A DNA stretch of 64,000 nucleotides from Pedobacter sp. AK013 (GCF_014205835.1 NZ_JACHCQ010000001.1:62001-126000), one strand, 5' to 3'. Counted from the first letter of the stretch, positions 8,515 through 19,017 are shown. Translations and numbers: made by a program. Notes: a model not told the origin generated them from the sequence alone.

Positions 8515-10119
8515 TTAATATCCAGGATTCTGTGTTAAAAGTTTGTTTAAAGAAAGATCATAACTTGGGATCGGCAACAGCAGGTTTCTGTCTGTAATTA
8601 CCCTCGAAGCTGTAGTGATGGTGGTATTGTTGCCACCATTGGCGATAGCATAAGCCAGGAAAGCTTTCATATCGCTTATAAAATTGCCCCAGCGGATCAG
8701 ATCAGGCCTTCTTAATGCCTCAAAGCAAAGCTCTCTCGAGCGCTCCAGTTTAATGGCATCCAAAAACTGTGTTTTATTAAGTCCCGGAGTTAACGCAGCA
8801 TTTACCGCAGGCGATGGAGGGCTTGGCAACAACAGGCCGTAGGCCCTTCTTCTTACCTGGTTAATTGCATCGTAAGCAAGTGCGGTTGGCCCATTCACTT
8901 CATTTTCAGCTTCGGCAAACATCAGCAGCACATCGCTATACCGCAGCATCGGAAAATTTTGAGGGGTATAATTTGAATTTTTCGGTATAACCTCTTCATA
9001 TTCCCTTCTCCATTTTCCTGCACACATTAACCATACATTGGTTACAGCTGTTTTTTTCGCAACTGTCGCAGTTCCCCAGGTATAATTTGCACAGTTCCAG
9101 TCCCTACGCAGGTCAAATGATGCTTTATTAGGTGTAGTGGTGCTGGCCGGATTAATCTGGTAGAGGTCGAAAAGTTTCCTTGTGGCCACAATACTGCCAG
9201 TGCTATAGCCCACCGAAACATCGTTACAGCGGATACCGCAGAAGCGGCCCGCATAGGTTCCTCCTTTATTTGCGAAACCGTTATTATCGCGGAAAAATTC
9301 CAGCTCCCAGATGCTTTCCTTCACGTCGTACTTATTGGTGGCATAGTTTAAAAAGATCTGGCTGTAATCTGGATTGAGCGCATGTTCTTTAGAGTCGATT
9401 ACCTTTTTTGCCCAATACAGTGCTTCCTGATATTTAGCGGTCTGATTCAGTGGAAAACCTGCCATATACAAACATACTCTTGCCAATATTCCTTCTACGG
9501 CTGTTTTTGTTACTTTGCCACCATAGCCTAATGAAGTAGCCGTTTGGGTTTGAAGAAGTGATTCTGCAGTGGTCATATCTTTAACAATCTGATCGTATAC
9601 ATCCTTAGCAGGTGTTCTGGCCAGATCTACATCTTTTACTGATGAAGTTGGATTGAGTTTTAGGGGTACATCGCCATAGTTACTCACCAGCAGGAAATAA
9701 AAATAAGCTCTTAAAAACAGTGCCTCACCTTTGATAATGCCCCTTTTGGTTTCATCCATTACAGGTTTGTTGATATTGGCCAATAACATATTGGCACGTT
9801 CGATCCCAATATAACTGCTGTTCCAGAGCAAGTTTACCTTCGCATCAGTAGGTACATACTGATAGGAAGTTACCAGATCGACGGTGAAACCATAAGATTC
9901 ATCTGTATTGGTATTGAACATATAAAGGTAGTTATTACCATAACAATCGGCATCTATCAGCTGAGAATAAACGCCGTTGAGGGCAATCTGCAGATCTGCA
10001 GCAGTGGCATAAAAAGATTCGGGGGTAATAAAATCTGTTGGTTTGGTGTTGAGTATTTTTTGGCAAGAACTGCTTACCAGTAATACCAGGGCCAGTATAA
10101 AAAATATCTTCTTCATCAT
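8515..10119 (-). CDS. susD: SusD/RagB-type surface glycan-binding lipoprotein
   Basis: A 534-aa lipoprotein. The signal sequence ends in VSSSC, a lipobox with the acylated Cys near residue 19. The rest has the SusD layout: an early KILNTKPTDFITPESFY segment, TPR-like helices (for example ALFLRAYFYFLLVSNYGDVPL at about 130-150), and a C-terminal RRPDLIRWGNF motif close to the end, ending in NPGY. It is expected to sit on the outer membrane as the lid on the SusC channel and bind a glycan or other polymer. Start and stop are 2 and 7 bp from its neighbours, consistent with one operon. Confidence 0.95.
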   Translation of the reverse strand: MMKKIFFILALVLLVSSSCQKILNTKPTDFITPESFYATAADLQIALNGVYSQLIDADCYGNNYLYMFNTNTDESYGFTVDLVTSYQYVPTDAKVNLLWNSSYIGIERANMLLANINKPVMDETKRGIIKGEALFLRAYFYFLLVSNYGDVPLKLNPTSSVKDVDLARTPAKDVYDQIVKDMTTAESLLQTQTATSLGYGGKVTKTAVEGILARVCLYMAGFPLNQTAKYQEALYWAKKVIDSKEHALNPDYSQIFLNYATNKYDVKESIWELEFFRDNNGFANKGGTYAGRFCGIRCNDVSVGYSTGSIVATRKLFDLYQINPASTTTPNKASFDLRRDWNCANYTWGTATVAKKTAVTNVWLMCAGKWRREYEEVIPKNSNYTPQNFPMLRYSDVLLMFAEAENEVNGPTALAYDAINQVRRRAYGLLLPSPPSPAVNAALTPGLNKTQFLDAIKLERSRELCFEALRRPDLIRWGNFISDMKAFLAYAIANGGNNTTITTASRVITDRNLLLPIPSYDLSLNKLLTQNPGY

Positions 10120-10126
10120 CTATAAA

Positions 10127-13100
10127 TTAAAAAACGAGGTTTAATCCAAAAGTTAATGTTCTTGGGCGTGGGTAGGCAGAATAATCAAAACCTGGGGTCA
10201 GGGCCGAATTGCGGATAGAGACTTCCGGATCGGGACCCGAATAGTTTGTCCAGGTGATGAGATTCTGCGCAGAGGCAAATACACGGAGCGATTTTATTTT
10301 TAAGCGTTTGGTAAACTGCTCACTCAAGCTATAGCCCAGGGTTACCGTTTTAAGCCTTAAGTAAGAACCATCTTCTATAATCCTGCTCGAATAGGCAAAA
10401 GGCCCCTGCCCTCCCGTTCTAAAAAGCGTATTTGAAGGATTATCTGGCTGCCAACGGTCGCTCCAGGCCGCAAACTGGTTTAAAGTGAGGGTATTTTTTC
10501 CGTTACCTTCAAATACCAAACGGTTGGCGTTGATCAGATCGTTGCCATAAGACCATTGAAAAAAAACATTCAGATCGAAACCTTTGTACCTAAAATCGTT
10601 TACAAAACCGCCGGTATGAATAGGAATGCCCCTACCAATGGTTGTAATATCATCAGCATTCACCACTAAATCACCGTTCAGATCTTTATATTTAATGTCG
10701 CCGGGTTTAATATTTGCCCTTGCCGTACCATTAGTTGGCACGGTACTCTTTAATACGTAGGTACCTGCCGTGGGCTGGTCAAAATCACTGTATTGATAAA
10801 CACCATCCCACTCATAGCCCCTCATCTGGGCAATGGGCTTACCTACCTGCGCAGTATAGGCAAACAGTGAGTTATAAGAAAAATCAAAAAAGACCGGGCT
10901 CAAGATCTCCTTTTGATTCTCAGCCAGTTCCAGCACTTTGTTTCTGTTGAAACTGATATTGAACCCTGTTTTCCAGGTAAAATATTTAGTGTTGATATTT
11001 ACCGTATTGAGCGAGAGTTCCAGTCCTTCGTTTTTCACTTTTCCTACATTTTTATAGGCTGAACCGATTCCGAGCGTATAGGGAAGGTTGGCCAGCAATA
11101 AAAGATCCCTGGTTGTTTTTCTATAGGCATCAACGGTAAAGTTTATTCGGTTATTGAACAGGCTTAGATCGTAACCAATATTGGTTTGGGCGGTAGTTTC
11201 CCATTTCAGATCGGGGTTTCCCAAAGATGATAGCTGAGCGCCTGTTGAGGCCGCACCATTGTTGTAGGAATAAGCCGGGAGTGGCCCAAGAAGAATTTGC
11301 GAGAGGTAACTAAAGTCTCCTATCCGGTTATTTCCCGTTAAACCATAGCTGATCCGCAGCTTTGATTCAGAGATGAATTGGAGGTTTGACAGGAAGTCTT
11401 CTTTAGCCATATTCCAGGCAAAAGAGCCCGACGGGAATGTTCCCCAACGGTGGCCCGGGGCAAACTTAGAAGATCCGTCTGCACGGATTGATGCGGTTAA
11501 CAGGTATCTTGATTTGTAATCGTAATTAACCCTGGCCAGAAATGAAGATAGGCCCCATCTCGAACTCTGAGATACCGAAGAGAGCAATGATGATTGATCG
11601 AGCCCATCAAGTCCCAATGATTCGTTAGGTACTTGCGTTGCGCTGAAACCATAACGACCGGAATTGAGTGCCTGCATTGTGTATCCTCCCATTGCATTGA
11701 AATTATGCCCGCCTTTGAACGATTTTTTGTAGGTTAACGTATTTTCGTTCAGCCATGAGTTTGTCGGAACGGTATAAATAGAGCCGTTAACCCCAAAGGT
11801 GTTGTAGATACTTCCCCTGCTGGTCTTCGAATTATAAAAGCCTTCCAGTTTTACATTATTGCGTGTAATACCGCCTGATATCCGTAGGCTAAGGCCGGGC
11901 AATATGGTATAATCTAAAAAAGCATTCGCAATCAGATTATCGGTAATGGTATTCTGTATCTGGTTTTGTGTGGAAATCACTGGGTTTACCCGGTAATCGC
12001 CAAAAAGATTTCCCGAGAGAGCCGGATCTATCAGTTCATCCAGCAAACCCGAATCATTATCACCGCCGGTAACCGGGCGATATCCCCAAACGGCATAAAA
12101 AAGATTGTTGCTATATGAAGTATTTGATCCAGGTTCTGATGGGCTTACTCCAGAAGAGCGGCTATTGCTATAATTGACATTTACACTTGCTTTCAGGTTT
12201 TTATTAATGGTCTGATCCAGGTTCATTCGCCCCTGGTAACGCGTAAAGCCAGAATTGATTACAATGCCCTTCTGATCGAATATATTTCCGGAAACGGCAT
12301 ACCTGGTTTTATCGCTCCCACCTCTGAGTGAAAGGGAGTAGTTCTGCATCGGAGCAGTCTGATAGATATAATCCTGCAGATCGATCCCCTGAACATCCCG
12401 GTAAGATTCTAAAGTTTTCCCGCCACTTAGATATGTTGTTGGTGCTATGGTGGGATTGAGTTCCAACTGGTATTTCACAAATTCATAAGGGCTTAAAAGA
12501 TCCATTTTTTTTGCAACATTCTGTACCCCGTAGTAAGCGTTAAAGTTAATTATGGGCAGGCCGATCTTTCCTTTCTTTGTGGTGATAATGATTACCCCAT
12601 TTGCACCCCTTGCGCCGTATATGGCGGTTGAAGAAGCATCCTTAAGTACATTGATGGATTCAATATCAGCAGGATTGATGGAGTTGTTCATCCCGTCTTC
12701 CATCGGAAAGCCATCCACTACGTATAACGGCGAGTTATCTTGGGTGATAGATCCGTATCCCCTGATCACAATATTGTTGACCGAACCGGGCTGTCCATCG
12801 TTTCCCGAAACGCTAACGCCGGCAACTCTTCCGGCCAGGGCCTCATCGAAGGATTTGACTGATGCTTTATTGAAATCGCTCATATTTACTTCGGCTACCG
12901 ATCCGGTAAGATCTGTTCTTTTTACTGCGCCGTATCCAACAATAACCACGTCGTTCAGTCCCGTGTTCTGGGCCTTTAGTGTTACGTTTATTACCGTTTT
13001 TGATTCTACAAGAATCTGTAGCGTTTCGAATCCGATCATGGAAAAAACCAGCACGGCACTTGGTCCTGTAATGGCAATTTTGTAATTGCCATCTTTATCG

Positions 13101-13579
13101 CTAAGCGCTATTGTTTGCGAGTCTTTTACCCTCACCGTTGCCCCATACAGCGGCTGGTTATCTTCGTCTTTGATTTTGCCCGTTATCGAAATTAGCCTGG
13201 TAGCCACGGAAGACAGTTTTTTTGGCGTGATCAAAATTGCCTTTTTATCTATCTTATAACTAAACGGCTGATTAAAAAAACACTTGTCCAAAGCTTCGGT
13301 CAGGGTGGCATCTTTTATGCGGACATTAATTTCCCTGGCATTTGCAAGCAGGTCTACATCATAAAAAATACTGTACCCACTTTGGCGGCGGATATCCTCA
13401 AGTGTTTCCTTTATAGAAGCATTTTTTTTATCCAGACTTATCTTTTGCGCAAGGCTAGCCGCACTAACCTGCATAAAAGAGAGCAGACATAAAAAATAAG
13501 ATAATCTCATAATCAGCAATATTTTGGAATGAATATAGGAATGCCTCCCGCATCTAATTGCAGTAGAATTTTTATACAT
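10127..13579 (-). CDS. susC: SusC/RagA TonB-linked outer membrane transporter with STN signalling domain
   Basis: A 1150-aa TonB-dependent transporter. Domains in order: signal region (to about 45), STN/secretin-TonB N-terminal domain (about 47-120), carboxypeptidase-regulatory-like beta sandwich (about 130-205), plug with VIRGYGSI and YVVDGFP segments (about 225-335), then a barrel to a C-terminal aromatic strand ending LNLVF. The STN domain is the periplasmic contact of transducer-type transporters with a FecR anti-sigma factor; fecR and the sigma gene lie directly upstream, so SusC probably reports substrate uptake to them. The annotated start gives a long pre-signal leader; an ATG at 13510 (residue 24) directly before the hydrophobic stretch is an alternative, although long leaders are common in Pedobacter SusC proteins. 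Confidence 0.95.
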   Translation of the reverse strand: MYKNSTAIRCGRHSYIHSKILLIMRLSYFLCLLSFMQVSAASLAQKISLDKKNASIKETLEDIRRQSGYSIFYDVDLLANAREINVRIKDATLTEALDKCFFNQPFSYKIDKKAILITPKKLSSVATRLISITGKIKDEDNQPLYGATVRVKDSQTIALSDKDGNYKIAITGPSAVLVFSMIGFETLQILVESKTVINVTLKAQNTGLNDVVIVGYGAVKRTDLTGSVAEVNMSDFNKASVKSFDEALAGRVAGVSVSGNDGQPGSVNNIVIRGYGSITQDNSPLYVVDGFPMEDGMNNSINPADIESINVLKDASSTAIYGARGANGVIIITTKKGKIGLPIINFNAYYGVQNVAKKMDLLSPYEFVKYQLELNPTIAPTTYLSGGKTLESYRDVQGIDLQDYIYQTAPMQNYSLSLRGGSDKTRYAVSGNIFDQKGIVINSGFTRYQGRMNLDQTINKNLKASVNVNYSNSRSSGVSPSEPGSNTSYSNNLFYAVWGYRPVTGGDNDSGLLDELIDPALSGNLFGDYRVNPVISTQNQIQNTITDNLIANAFLDYTILPGLSLRISGGITRNNVKLEGFYNSKTSRGSIYNTFGVNGSIYTVPTNSWLNENTLTYKKSFKGGHNFNAMGGYTMQALNSGRYGFSATQVPNESLGLDGLDQSSLLSSVSQSSRWGLSSFLARVNYDYKSRYLLTASIRADGSSKFAPGHRWGTFPSGSFAWNMAKEDFLSNLQFISESKLRISYGLTGNNRIGDFSYLSQILLGPLPAYSYNNGAASTGAQLSSLGNPDLKWETTAQTNIGYDLSLFNNRINFTVDAYRKTTRDLLLLANLPYTLGIGSAYKNVGKVKNEGLELSLNTVNINTKYFTWKTGFNISFNRNKVLELAENQKEILSPVFFDFSYNSLFAYTAQVGKPIAQMRGYEWDGVYQYSDFDQPTAGTYVLKSTVPTNGTARANIKPGDIKYKDLNGDLVVNADDITTIGRGIPIHTGGFVNDFRYKGFDLNVFFQWSYGNDLINANRLVFEGNGKNTLTLNQFAAWSDRWQPDNPSNTLFRTGGQGPFAYSSRIIEDGSYLRLKTVTLGYSLSEQFTKRLKIKSLRVFASAQNLITWTNYSGPDPEVSIRNSALTPGFDYSAYPRPRTLTFGLNLVF

Positions 13580-13712
13580 TTGGTTGTTAGGTTTTTGAAT
13601 ATTTGGTTAATAGAAAGTGATCATATAGGAATACCTAACTACAGTCTTATCGGCTGTATAGCCGGGAGTGGTGGTACACTTCCGGCTTCGTTATTCCTTT
13701 AAACTGTGTGTA

Positions 13713-14870
13713 TTAGTTCATCAGAATAACCCTCCTTCCTTCTATTTTATAATTTACCCCCCCCGTAATTTTCATATAATCCAGCAGTTCAGTGATATTG
13801 CTGAACCTGGAGGTTGTTCCGCCAAATTTTTTCGATTGTACGTTACCCCGGTATTCTACTTCGATATCGTACCATCTGCCGGCTATTTTCATCACTTCTT
13901 TGATGTTCAGATCTTTAAATACAAAGTTGCCCTTTACCCAGCCCATCGCTTGTTCGATATTGGCGCGCTGGACCGAAATTTCGCTGTTGGTATAAGGTGA
14001 AATGCCTTGTTGGCCAGGTGCAAGAAGTTTGGTCTGTTTGCCCTTATTCATGCTAACAGCCCCTTCTATCAAAGTGGTGGTAATATCGGCATCATCCCCG
14101 TAAGCAGAAATATTAAAGTGGGTACCCAGAACACGTACCTCAACATCATTAGCTTTTACAATGAACGGCCTGGATGTATTTTTGGCAACCTCAAAATAAC
14201 CCTCGCCTTTAAGCGCTACATTTCTGTACCTACCATTGAATTCGGCTGGATAGGTAAGCGAAGAGGCTGCATTTAACAGAACCTTACTGCCATCGGATAA
14301 AACAAGTTGGTATTGCCCGCCTCTAGGAACGGTTATGGTATTGTAAATGGGTTTAGCGCTTTGTCCTGAGGCTTTATCCTCAAGGTTGTACACCAGCTCG
14401 CCATTTTCTTTTTTGATAATTTTTGCAGCACCTTCTTTGGCCAAAACCCCCGCGTGCGGATCTGTCAGCACAATCTGCTCTCCGCTACTTAAGGTCAGCA
14501 CAGCTTTGTTCGATCCTGGCCTGATGTCTTGTTTTGCAGCGCTTGGTACCTGTTTTACTATCTCGGTCTTTTTATCTCCCGTGATAAAAAAACTGCCAAC
14601 AGCAATCATAATCAGTATAGATGCTGCAGCATACCATATCCGGTAAGAACGTTTTAGTATCGGTTTGGGTTGCTCTTCAGGCATATTAATCCTGGAGTTG
14701 ATCTTTTCCAGGATTGAGGCTTCCAGGGCATGTTCCTGCTCATCGGATAAGCTCACATCAGACTTTGCCTCCAGTCTTTTGTAATACTCATCCAATAGTA
14801 CCTCTTCATTCCAGGTTGATTTACCCGCAAGATATTTTTCCAACAAATTTAAATAGCGCTGTCTTTCCAT
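13713..14870 (-). CDS. FecR-type anti-sigma factor
   Basis: A 385-aa membrane protein. The cytoplasmic N-terminus (about 1-72) would hold the ECF sigma factor, one membrane helix lies at about 75-95, followed by a periplasmic FecR domain (about 115-300, with VPRGGQYQLVLSDGSKVLLNA) and a C-terminal DUF4974 domain (about 315-385, FVFKDLNIKEVM through the final VILMN). It is expected to release or activate the sigma factor when the STN domain of SusC signals ligand. It lies 133 bp upstream of susC on the same strand and 384 bp downstream of the sigma gene. Confidence 0.94.
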   Translation of the reverse strand: MERQRYLNLLEKYLAGKSTWNEEVLLDEYYKRLEAKSDVSLSDEQEHALEASILEKINSRINMPEEQPKPILKRSYRIWYAAASILIMIAVGSFFITGDKKTEIVKQVPSAAKQDIRPGSNKAVLTLSSGEQIVLTDPHAGVLAKEGAAKIIKKENGELVYNLEDKASGQSAKPIYNTITVPRGGQYQLVLSDGSKVLLNAASSLTYPAEFNGRYRNVALKGEGYFEVAKNTSRPFIVKANDVEVRVLGTHFNISAYGDDADITTTLIEGAVSMNKGKQTKLLAPGQQGISPYTNSEISVQRANIEQAMGWVKGNFVFKDLNIKEVMKIAGRWYDIEVEYRGNVQSKKFGGTTSRFSNITELLDYMKITGGVNYKIEGRRVILMN

Positions 14871-15254
14871 GATACCATTTTATTACTAGTGTAAAAATGA
14901 TACCTATACCCTACGGTTAAATGAAAATATTTTTTTCAGATTATAGAAATAACAACATTAGGTCCGTTTCTTCTGGCAAAACCAGTGTCATTAATCTAAA
15001 TCGGCAACGAAATGGAGTAATCTGCTAATGTTTTTTGACCACTTAGAGCAAATAGGTTGTTAATACCGCTTTGATTTTTTTTAAGGAAAGCAATGCTTAT
15101 GCGGCTTCGGCCTTTGCTTAATCCCGATAAAAAGGAACCTATATATGAAACCATTCTTAAATCGGGGTAATACTTAATTCTACTTGTAAAACAAGTTCAG
15201 TATGACGATGGGGTTAATTTAAGCAGTTAAAAATGACTAATCGAACTCGGGTTA
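14871..15254. other. Intergenic region between sigma factor and fecR
   Basis: A 384-bp gap between two minus-strand genes. It has short A/T-rich runs and a small GC-rich patch (about 15100-15115), but no ORF with family resemblance and no clear terminator. A promoter for fecR is expected here; I cannot identify one with confidence. Confidence 0.5.
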
Positions 15255-15830
15255 TTAGAAAAATACGGTGGTGAGCACAGATAAACACCCACTTAAAGAT
15301 AAACCCTTACGGATATGCTTTAGCGACTTTGTAATGCGTTTTTCTACTGTTTTTTCTGAAATGCCTAACACAGCAGCAATCTGTTTGTAGGTCATACCCT
15401 CTTCCCTGCTTAGTCGGAAGCTCTCCTTACAGTCTTCAGGAAGAGCGTTTATAATCTCTGAGAGTAATTCCTGCTGTTCTTTAAACAGCAGTGGATTATC
15501 GGTAATGATGTCAGCGGTTATCAAGGCCAAACGGTTGTAAAAGTTACTATCATGTTTCTTTTGCCTTATGGCCTCATACACAGCAAAACGTGTAGCTTGT
15601 TGTAGGTAGGCTTTAAGATTGAGGATAACCGCCTCATTTTTCCGGTTCCATAAACTCACAAAAATATCCTGTACAATGTCTTCCGCAGCGATAGCATTAT
15701 TGAGAATGCGGTGCGCAGTTTGGAAAAGTAATTTCCAATAGCTATTATAAATAATGGTAAAAGCACCCCGGTCTCCTTTTCTAAGCAGTTCAGTTAATTC
15801 GGCATCACTAAAATCACGGGCTTCGCTCAT
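15255..15830 (-). CDS. ECF (FecI-like) RNA polymerase sigma factor
   Basis: A sigma-70 family factor of about 191 aa. Region 2 holds AEDIVQDIFVSLWNRK (about residues 52-67) and region 4 holds the helix-turn-helix EEGMTYKQIAAVLGISEKTVEKRI (about 140-163). It ends in a short hydrophobic tail. The open frame extends upstream to a TTG at 15857, but I take the ATG at 15830, which begins with MSEARDF, as the start. It is expected to activate the fecR/susCD operon when freed by FecR. It is divergent from the PepSY gene at 16131. Confidence 0.93.
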   Translation of the reverse strand: MSEARDFSDAELTELLRKGDRGAFTIIYNSYWKLLFQTAHRILNNAIAAEDIVQDIFVSLWNRKNEAVILNLKAYLQQATRFAVYEAIRQKKHDSNFYNRLALITADIITDNPLLFKEQQELLSEIINALPEDCKESFRLSREEGMTYKQIAAVLGISEKTVEKRITKSLKHIRKGLSLSGCLSVLTTVFF

Positions 15831-16130
15831 TAATACCTGGTTATCAAATTGTATCAATCAATTTTAGATATTTTTTCCCACTATACTATAAATCGTCTGA
15901 ATTATTTTACAAGAATTAACCTAAACTCCCACTATATTTTAGCCAGAAAGTACTTTTAAATGGCACCAATTACGTACGGCTATGTTTTGAACACGTTATT
16001 TTCCTGCTAATCACTATTCTCATTAACCAGCCCATATTAAAAACTTATTTAGACTCATTAAAAATAATTTGGATAAAAACATTTAAAACGATTTCTTTGT
16101 AGGTGTAAAAAAACATGTTGCATAACGGAG

Positions 16131-17714
16131 ATGCTACGTTCAAGAATGAAATCAGAACACAATCGTAAAAGTTTAAATTGGGCAAAACATCAAAAAAGGT
16201 GGTTTGGCAAATGGCATCTTTATCTGGGTATTATTGCCGGAGCAATTGTAGCCTTTGTAGGCGTTACAGGTAGTATCCTGGTTTTTCAGGATGAGATCGA
16301 TCGCGCACTGAACCCGAATCTGTTCGAGGTAATTGCGCACAAACAAAAGATGCCCGTTGAGGAGATTGTACCACTCGTTAAAAAGAATTATCCTAAGCTA
16401 AAAATAGACTACCTGATGCTGAATAACTTCAAAAATCCTAATGAAGCTTACAGCGTGATGAACTTAAAAACTGGCGAAGAAACCTTTATCAATCCATATA
16501 CCGGAAAAATAGGTGGTAAAAGAATACACACCAGTTCATTTATCCATATCGTTACTGAACTGCATCGTACGCTGCTCATCCCTGTTGCAGGCCGTTATAT
16601 TTGCGGCTTAGCATCACTTTGCCTTTTAATTTTAACCATTTCCGGTTTACGCTTATGGCTTCCAAAAAAATGGAAACAGTTAAAATCGGTACTTACGGTA
16701 AGGTTTAGCGGATCATTTAAACGGCAAAATTACGATTGGCACAATTCACTCGGTTTTTACTCTTCTCCCATTGTGGCAATACTAAGTCTTACCGGTTTTT
16801 CTATTACTTTTTCTACGCTTGTTATTCCGCTGTTATTCGTACTTAGCGGGAAATCGCCGCAAGGAGTTGCAAAATTGCTAGGGGCAAAATCGGCCTGGCA
16901 TGCACAGGCAGTTCCTCTTCCACTTAAAGAAATTGTTGCCGCATCGAAAGAAAAAATGCCCAACGGTTACATTGGCGGAATTGCTTTTCCAGCAGACAAA
17001 ACAGGGGCTTATCGTCTGGATATGGTGAGTGGAAACCTGCCTAAAGTTGGAAAAAGAGAAATGCTCATTATTGATCAGTATACCGCCCAAGTGTTATTGA
17101 ACAGCAGAAAAGACTTCCCTAATGTTGGTAACGCCTACCTCAGTTGGTTAACGCCCATCCACTATGGTAGTTTTGGAGGCAGACCCACCCAGGTAATCGC
17201 TATTATTGCAGGTTTAATACCACTGGCACTCTTCATTACCGGCTTTATTATCTGGTGGCCGCGTTATAAAAAACAAAAGAAAGGTAAACGAAAAACAAAC
17301 GAGGCAGCTTTGGATGAGGTATCAGAAATTCCTAAAGTTGAAAAAGAACCAAAGCCAGCAAAGATCAAAACGCAACTTCCAAAATTGGGCAGATATTTCC
17401 TCATCCAGTTTAAATTGGGCTTGAAATACGTTTTAATTATTATTCCGATCAGTTTTATGATGGGGGCTCTTTATGGCCTACCCTCTGGAATTATCATACA
17501 GCCAGCCATTTTTGTAATGGCATTTAGCTGTGTGATGGTGTGCCTGAATTTTATATGCGCATTGTTGTCAGAAATATTCAATATCCTTTTCCTGCTTCCT
17601 TTTAAAAGGGGAAGTCATAGGGTAACGCGCTATTTTGCCTTGTCGACTGCATTTTTTGTTTGTTACCTGGCTGTTTATATGGTATTACTGAATACCGGTT
17701 TAGCGGTTTTTTAA
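16131..17714 (+). CDS. PepSY-associated transmembrane protein
   Basis: A 527-aa inner membrane protein of the PepSY_TM family. The first helix follows FGKWHLYLGIIAGAIVAFVG (about 24-43); further helices lie at about 145-165, 200-230 and 350-372, with the periplasmic PepSY segments in between (for example residues 70-125 and 255-330). A charged linker (about 375-415) leads to an extra C-terminal part with about three more helices. Homologs are often linked to siderophore or iron uptake and may reduce ferric complexes; no iron gene is adjacent, so that role is only a family inference. A GGAG motif touches the ATG at 16131, so the ATG at 16146 could be the true start. Confidence 0.85.
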   Translation: MLRSRMKSEHNRKSLNWAKHQKRWFGKWHLYLGIIAGAIVAFVGVTGSILVFQDEIDRALNPNLFEVIAHKQKMPVEEIVPLVKKNYPKLKIDYLMLNNFKNPNEAYSVMNLKTGEETFINPYTGKIGGKRIHTSSFIHIVTELHRTLLIPVAGRYICGLASLCLLILTISGLRLWLPKKWKQLKSVLTVRFSGSFKRQNYDWHNSLGFYSSPIVAILSLTGFSITFSTLVIPLLFVLSGKSPQGVAKLLGAKSAWHAQAVPLPLKEIVAASKEKMPNGYIGGIAFPADKTGAYRLDMVSGNLPKVGKREMLIIDQYTAQVLLNSRKDFPNVGNAYLSWLTPIHYGSFGGRPTQVIAIIAGLIPLALFITGFIIWWPRYKKQKKGKRKTNEAALDEVSEIPKVEKEPKPAKIKTQLPKLGRYFLIQFKLGLKYVLIIIPISFMMGALYGLPSGIIIQPAIFVMAFSCVMVCLNFICALLSEIFNILFLLPFKRGSHRVTRYFALSTAFFVCYLAVYMVLLNTGLAVF

Positions 17715-17762
17715 AATTCGATACCAGAAATTATTTACAATACACCCTCCTTATCAATGCAA

Positions 17763-18740
17763 TTATTTCGCCGGTGTAATCACTATTTTTCTGTATTCAA
17801 TCGGTTCATGATCTCCCTGTAAATAAATAGGGCCAGGTTCACCCTCATTGCTATCTAGTGCTCCCCCGGTAATTCCCGGAATTTCCTGGTTACTAATGAT
17901 GGTTTTCCCATTAGCTACAACGGTTACCAAACGACCAACAAGGGTGATGTCGTAACTTTGCCATTCGCCAGGACCAAGAGTAGCCATTTCATTGGGAGCT
18001 AAAAATCCATAAACCCCACCAAACAATACGCTGTTAGGATGCGCATCTTTTTTGCTGTCTTCAATCTGCACTTCATAACGGCCTCTTAAGTAAACACCGC
18101 TATTTCCGCCTTTTGAATACCTGAATTCGACATGGAGCTTAAAATCATTGTATTTCTGTTCAGTAATGAGATTTGAACCTGCTTTTGGACTGGTTAAAAT
18201 ACCATTTTTCACTATCCATTGGTTTGGTCCGTTGGCTTTCCACCCCGATAGATCTTTACCATTGAATAAATTGATAGGCTTACCCCATGCTGGTGCAGCA
18301 GTTCTTTTAAGGTAGGGTGCTTTAACACCTTTCCAGCTATATTGTTTACCATTGCAATCAGTCATTATCCCCTGAATGCCTGCATCGCTCACCGTGCCAT
18401 CGATAACCAGATTCGATGTACCACTTTCCCATTGTGGCGGGATTTCAAATTTAAACTTGCCATCAGCAAATTTTACTTCCGATACCGGGCGTGCGCTACC
18501 TGCGGTAGATACAAAGTACCCCACTAAAGTTTTATAACCTGATAGCTTTACTTCCAACCACGCCGGTGCCAATTTTCCGTTTACATCAACTGTAATGTCC
18601 CAACGGCCAATCAATGCAGCAGGCTCAATAGCAAGTTTGATGTTATCAGATATGGCTATTGTTGCAGCAAATGTTTTTTGAGGCAAACCTGAGAGGAGCA
18701 GGTAACCCAGACCAAACAAAAAGATTTTTTTTCTCATCAA
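17763..18740 (-). CDS. Secreted DUF1080 (3-keto-disaccharide hydrolase family) protein
   Basis: A 325-aa protein with signal peptide (about 1-25), an N-terminal beta-sheet domain (about 35-140), and a DUF1080/3-keto-disaccharide hydrolase domain (about 150-325) starting LFNGKDLSGWKANGP and containing SGVYLRGRYEVQIEDS. The fold is a concanavalin-like beta sandwich. Characterised members cleave 3-keto-glycosides made by oxidoreductases; many members have unknown substrates. It is a single gene, convergent with the PepSY gene and divergent from the channel gene. A link to the secreted FAD oxidoreductase at 4458 is possible in principle, but they are not in one operon. Confidence 0.85.
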   Translation of the reverse strand: MMRKKIFLFGLGYLLLSGLPQKTFAATIAISDNIKLAIEPAALIGRWDITVDVNGKLAPAWLEVKLSGYKTLVGYFVSTAGSARPVSEVKFADGKFKFEIPPQWESGTSNLVIDGTVSDAGIQGIMTDCNGKQYSWKGVKAPYLKRTAAPAWGKPINLFNGKDLSGWKANGPNQWIVKNGILTSPKAGSNLITEQKYNDFKLHVEFRYSKGGNSGVYLRGRYEVQIEDSKKDAHPNSVLFGGVYGFLAPNEMATLGPGEWQSYDITLVGRLVTVVANGKTIISNQEIPGITGGALDSNEGEPGPIYLQGDHEPIEYRKIVITPAK

Positions 18741-19017
18741 TATAATTAATTTATTAAGTGTTTTACATTTATACTAAAGCCATTGCCGGCTAGAACCTAA
18801 GGTAGGACTTATTTATTTTAGGCGCAAACACCTATTATTAAATCCGCGATACCGTGCCATTACAAAGCTGCCGCATTAAATAATTAGACAATCTTGAATA
18901 TAAAAAACTGATTGTGGCGTAAAATCCAAATGATTACATTTTAAATGGCAGAATCAACTAAAACGGTTTGTTCGGTTATAATTTAATTTTATTACTTTAG
19001 GTAAAGCCTTCGAAAAT

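Noticed and set aside
12552..13085. A 177-codon plus-strand ORF inside susC
   Set aside because: It is antisense to the conserved plug and signalling domains, has no start signal and no family resemblance.
13533..13636. A 14-base near-repeat (ATATAGGAATGCCT) at the susC start and 90 bp upstream
   Set aside because: Too short to separate from chance, and one copy is coding.
13651..13664. Small hairpin CGGCT/AGCCG between fecR and susC
   Set aside because: A 5-bp stem without a U run; not enough for a terminator or attenuator.
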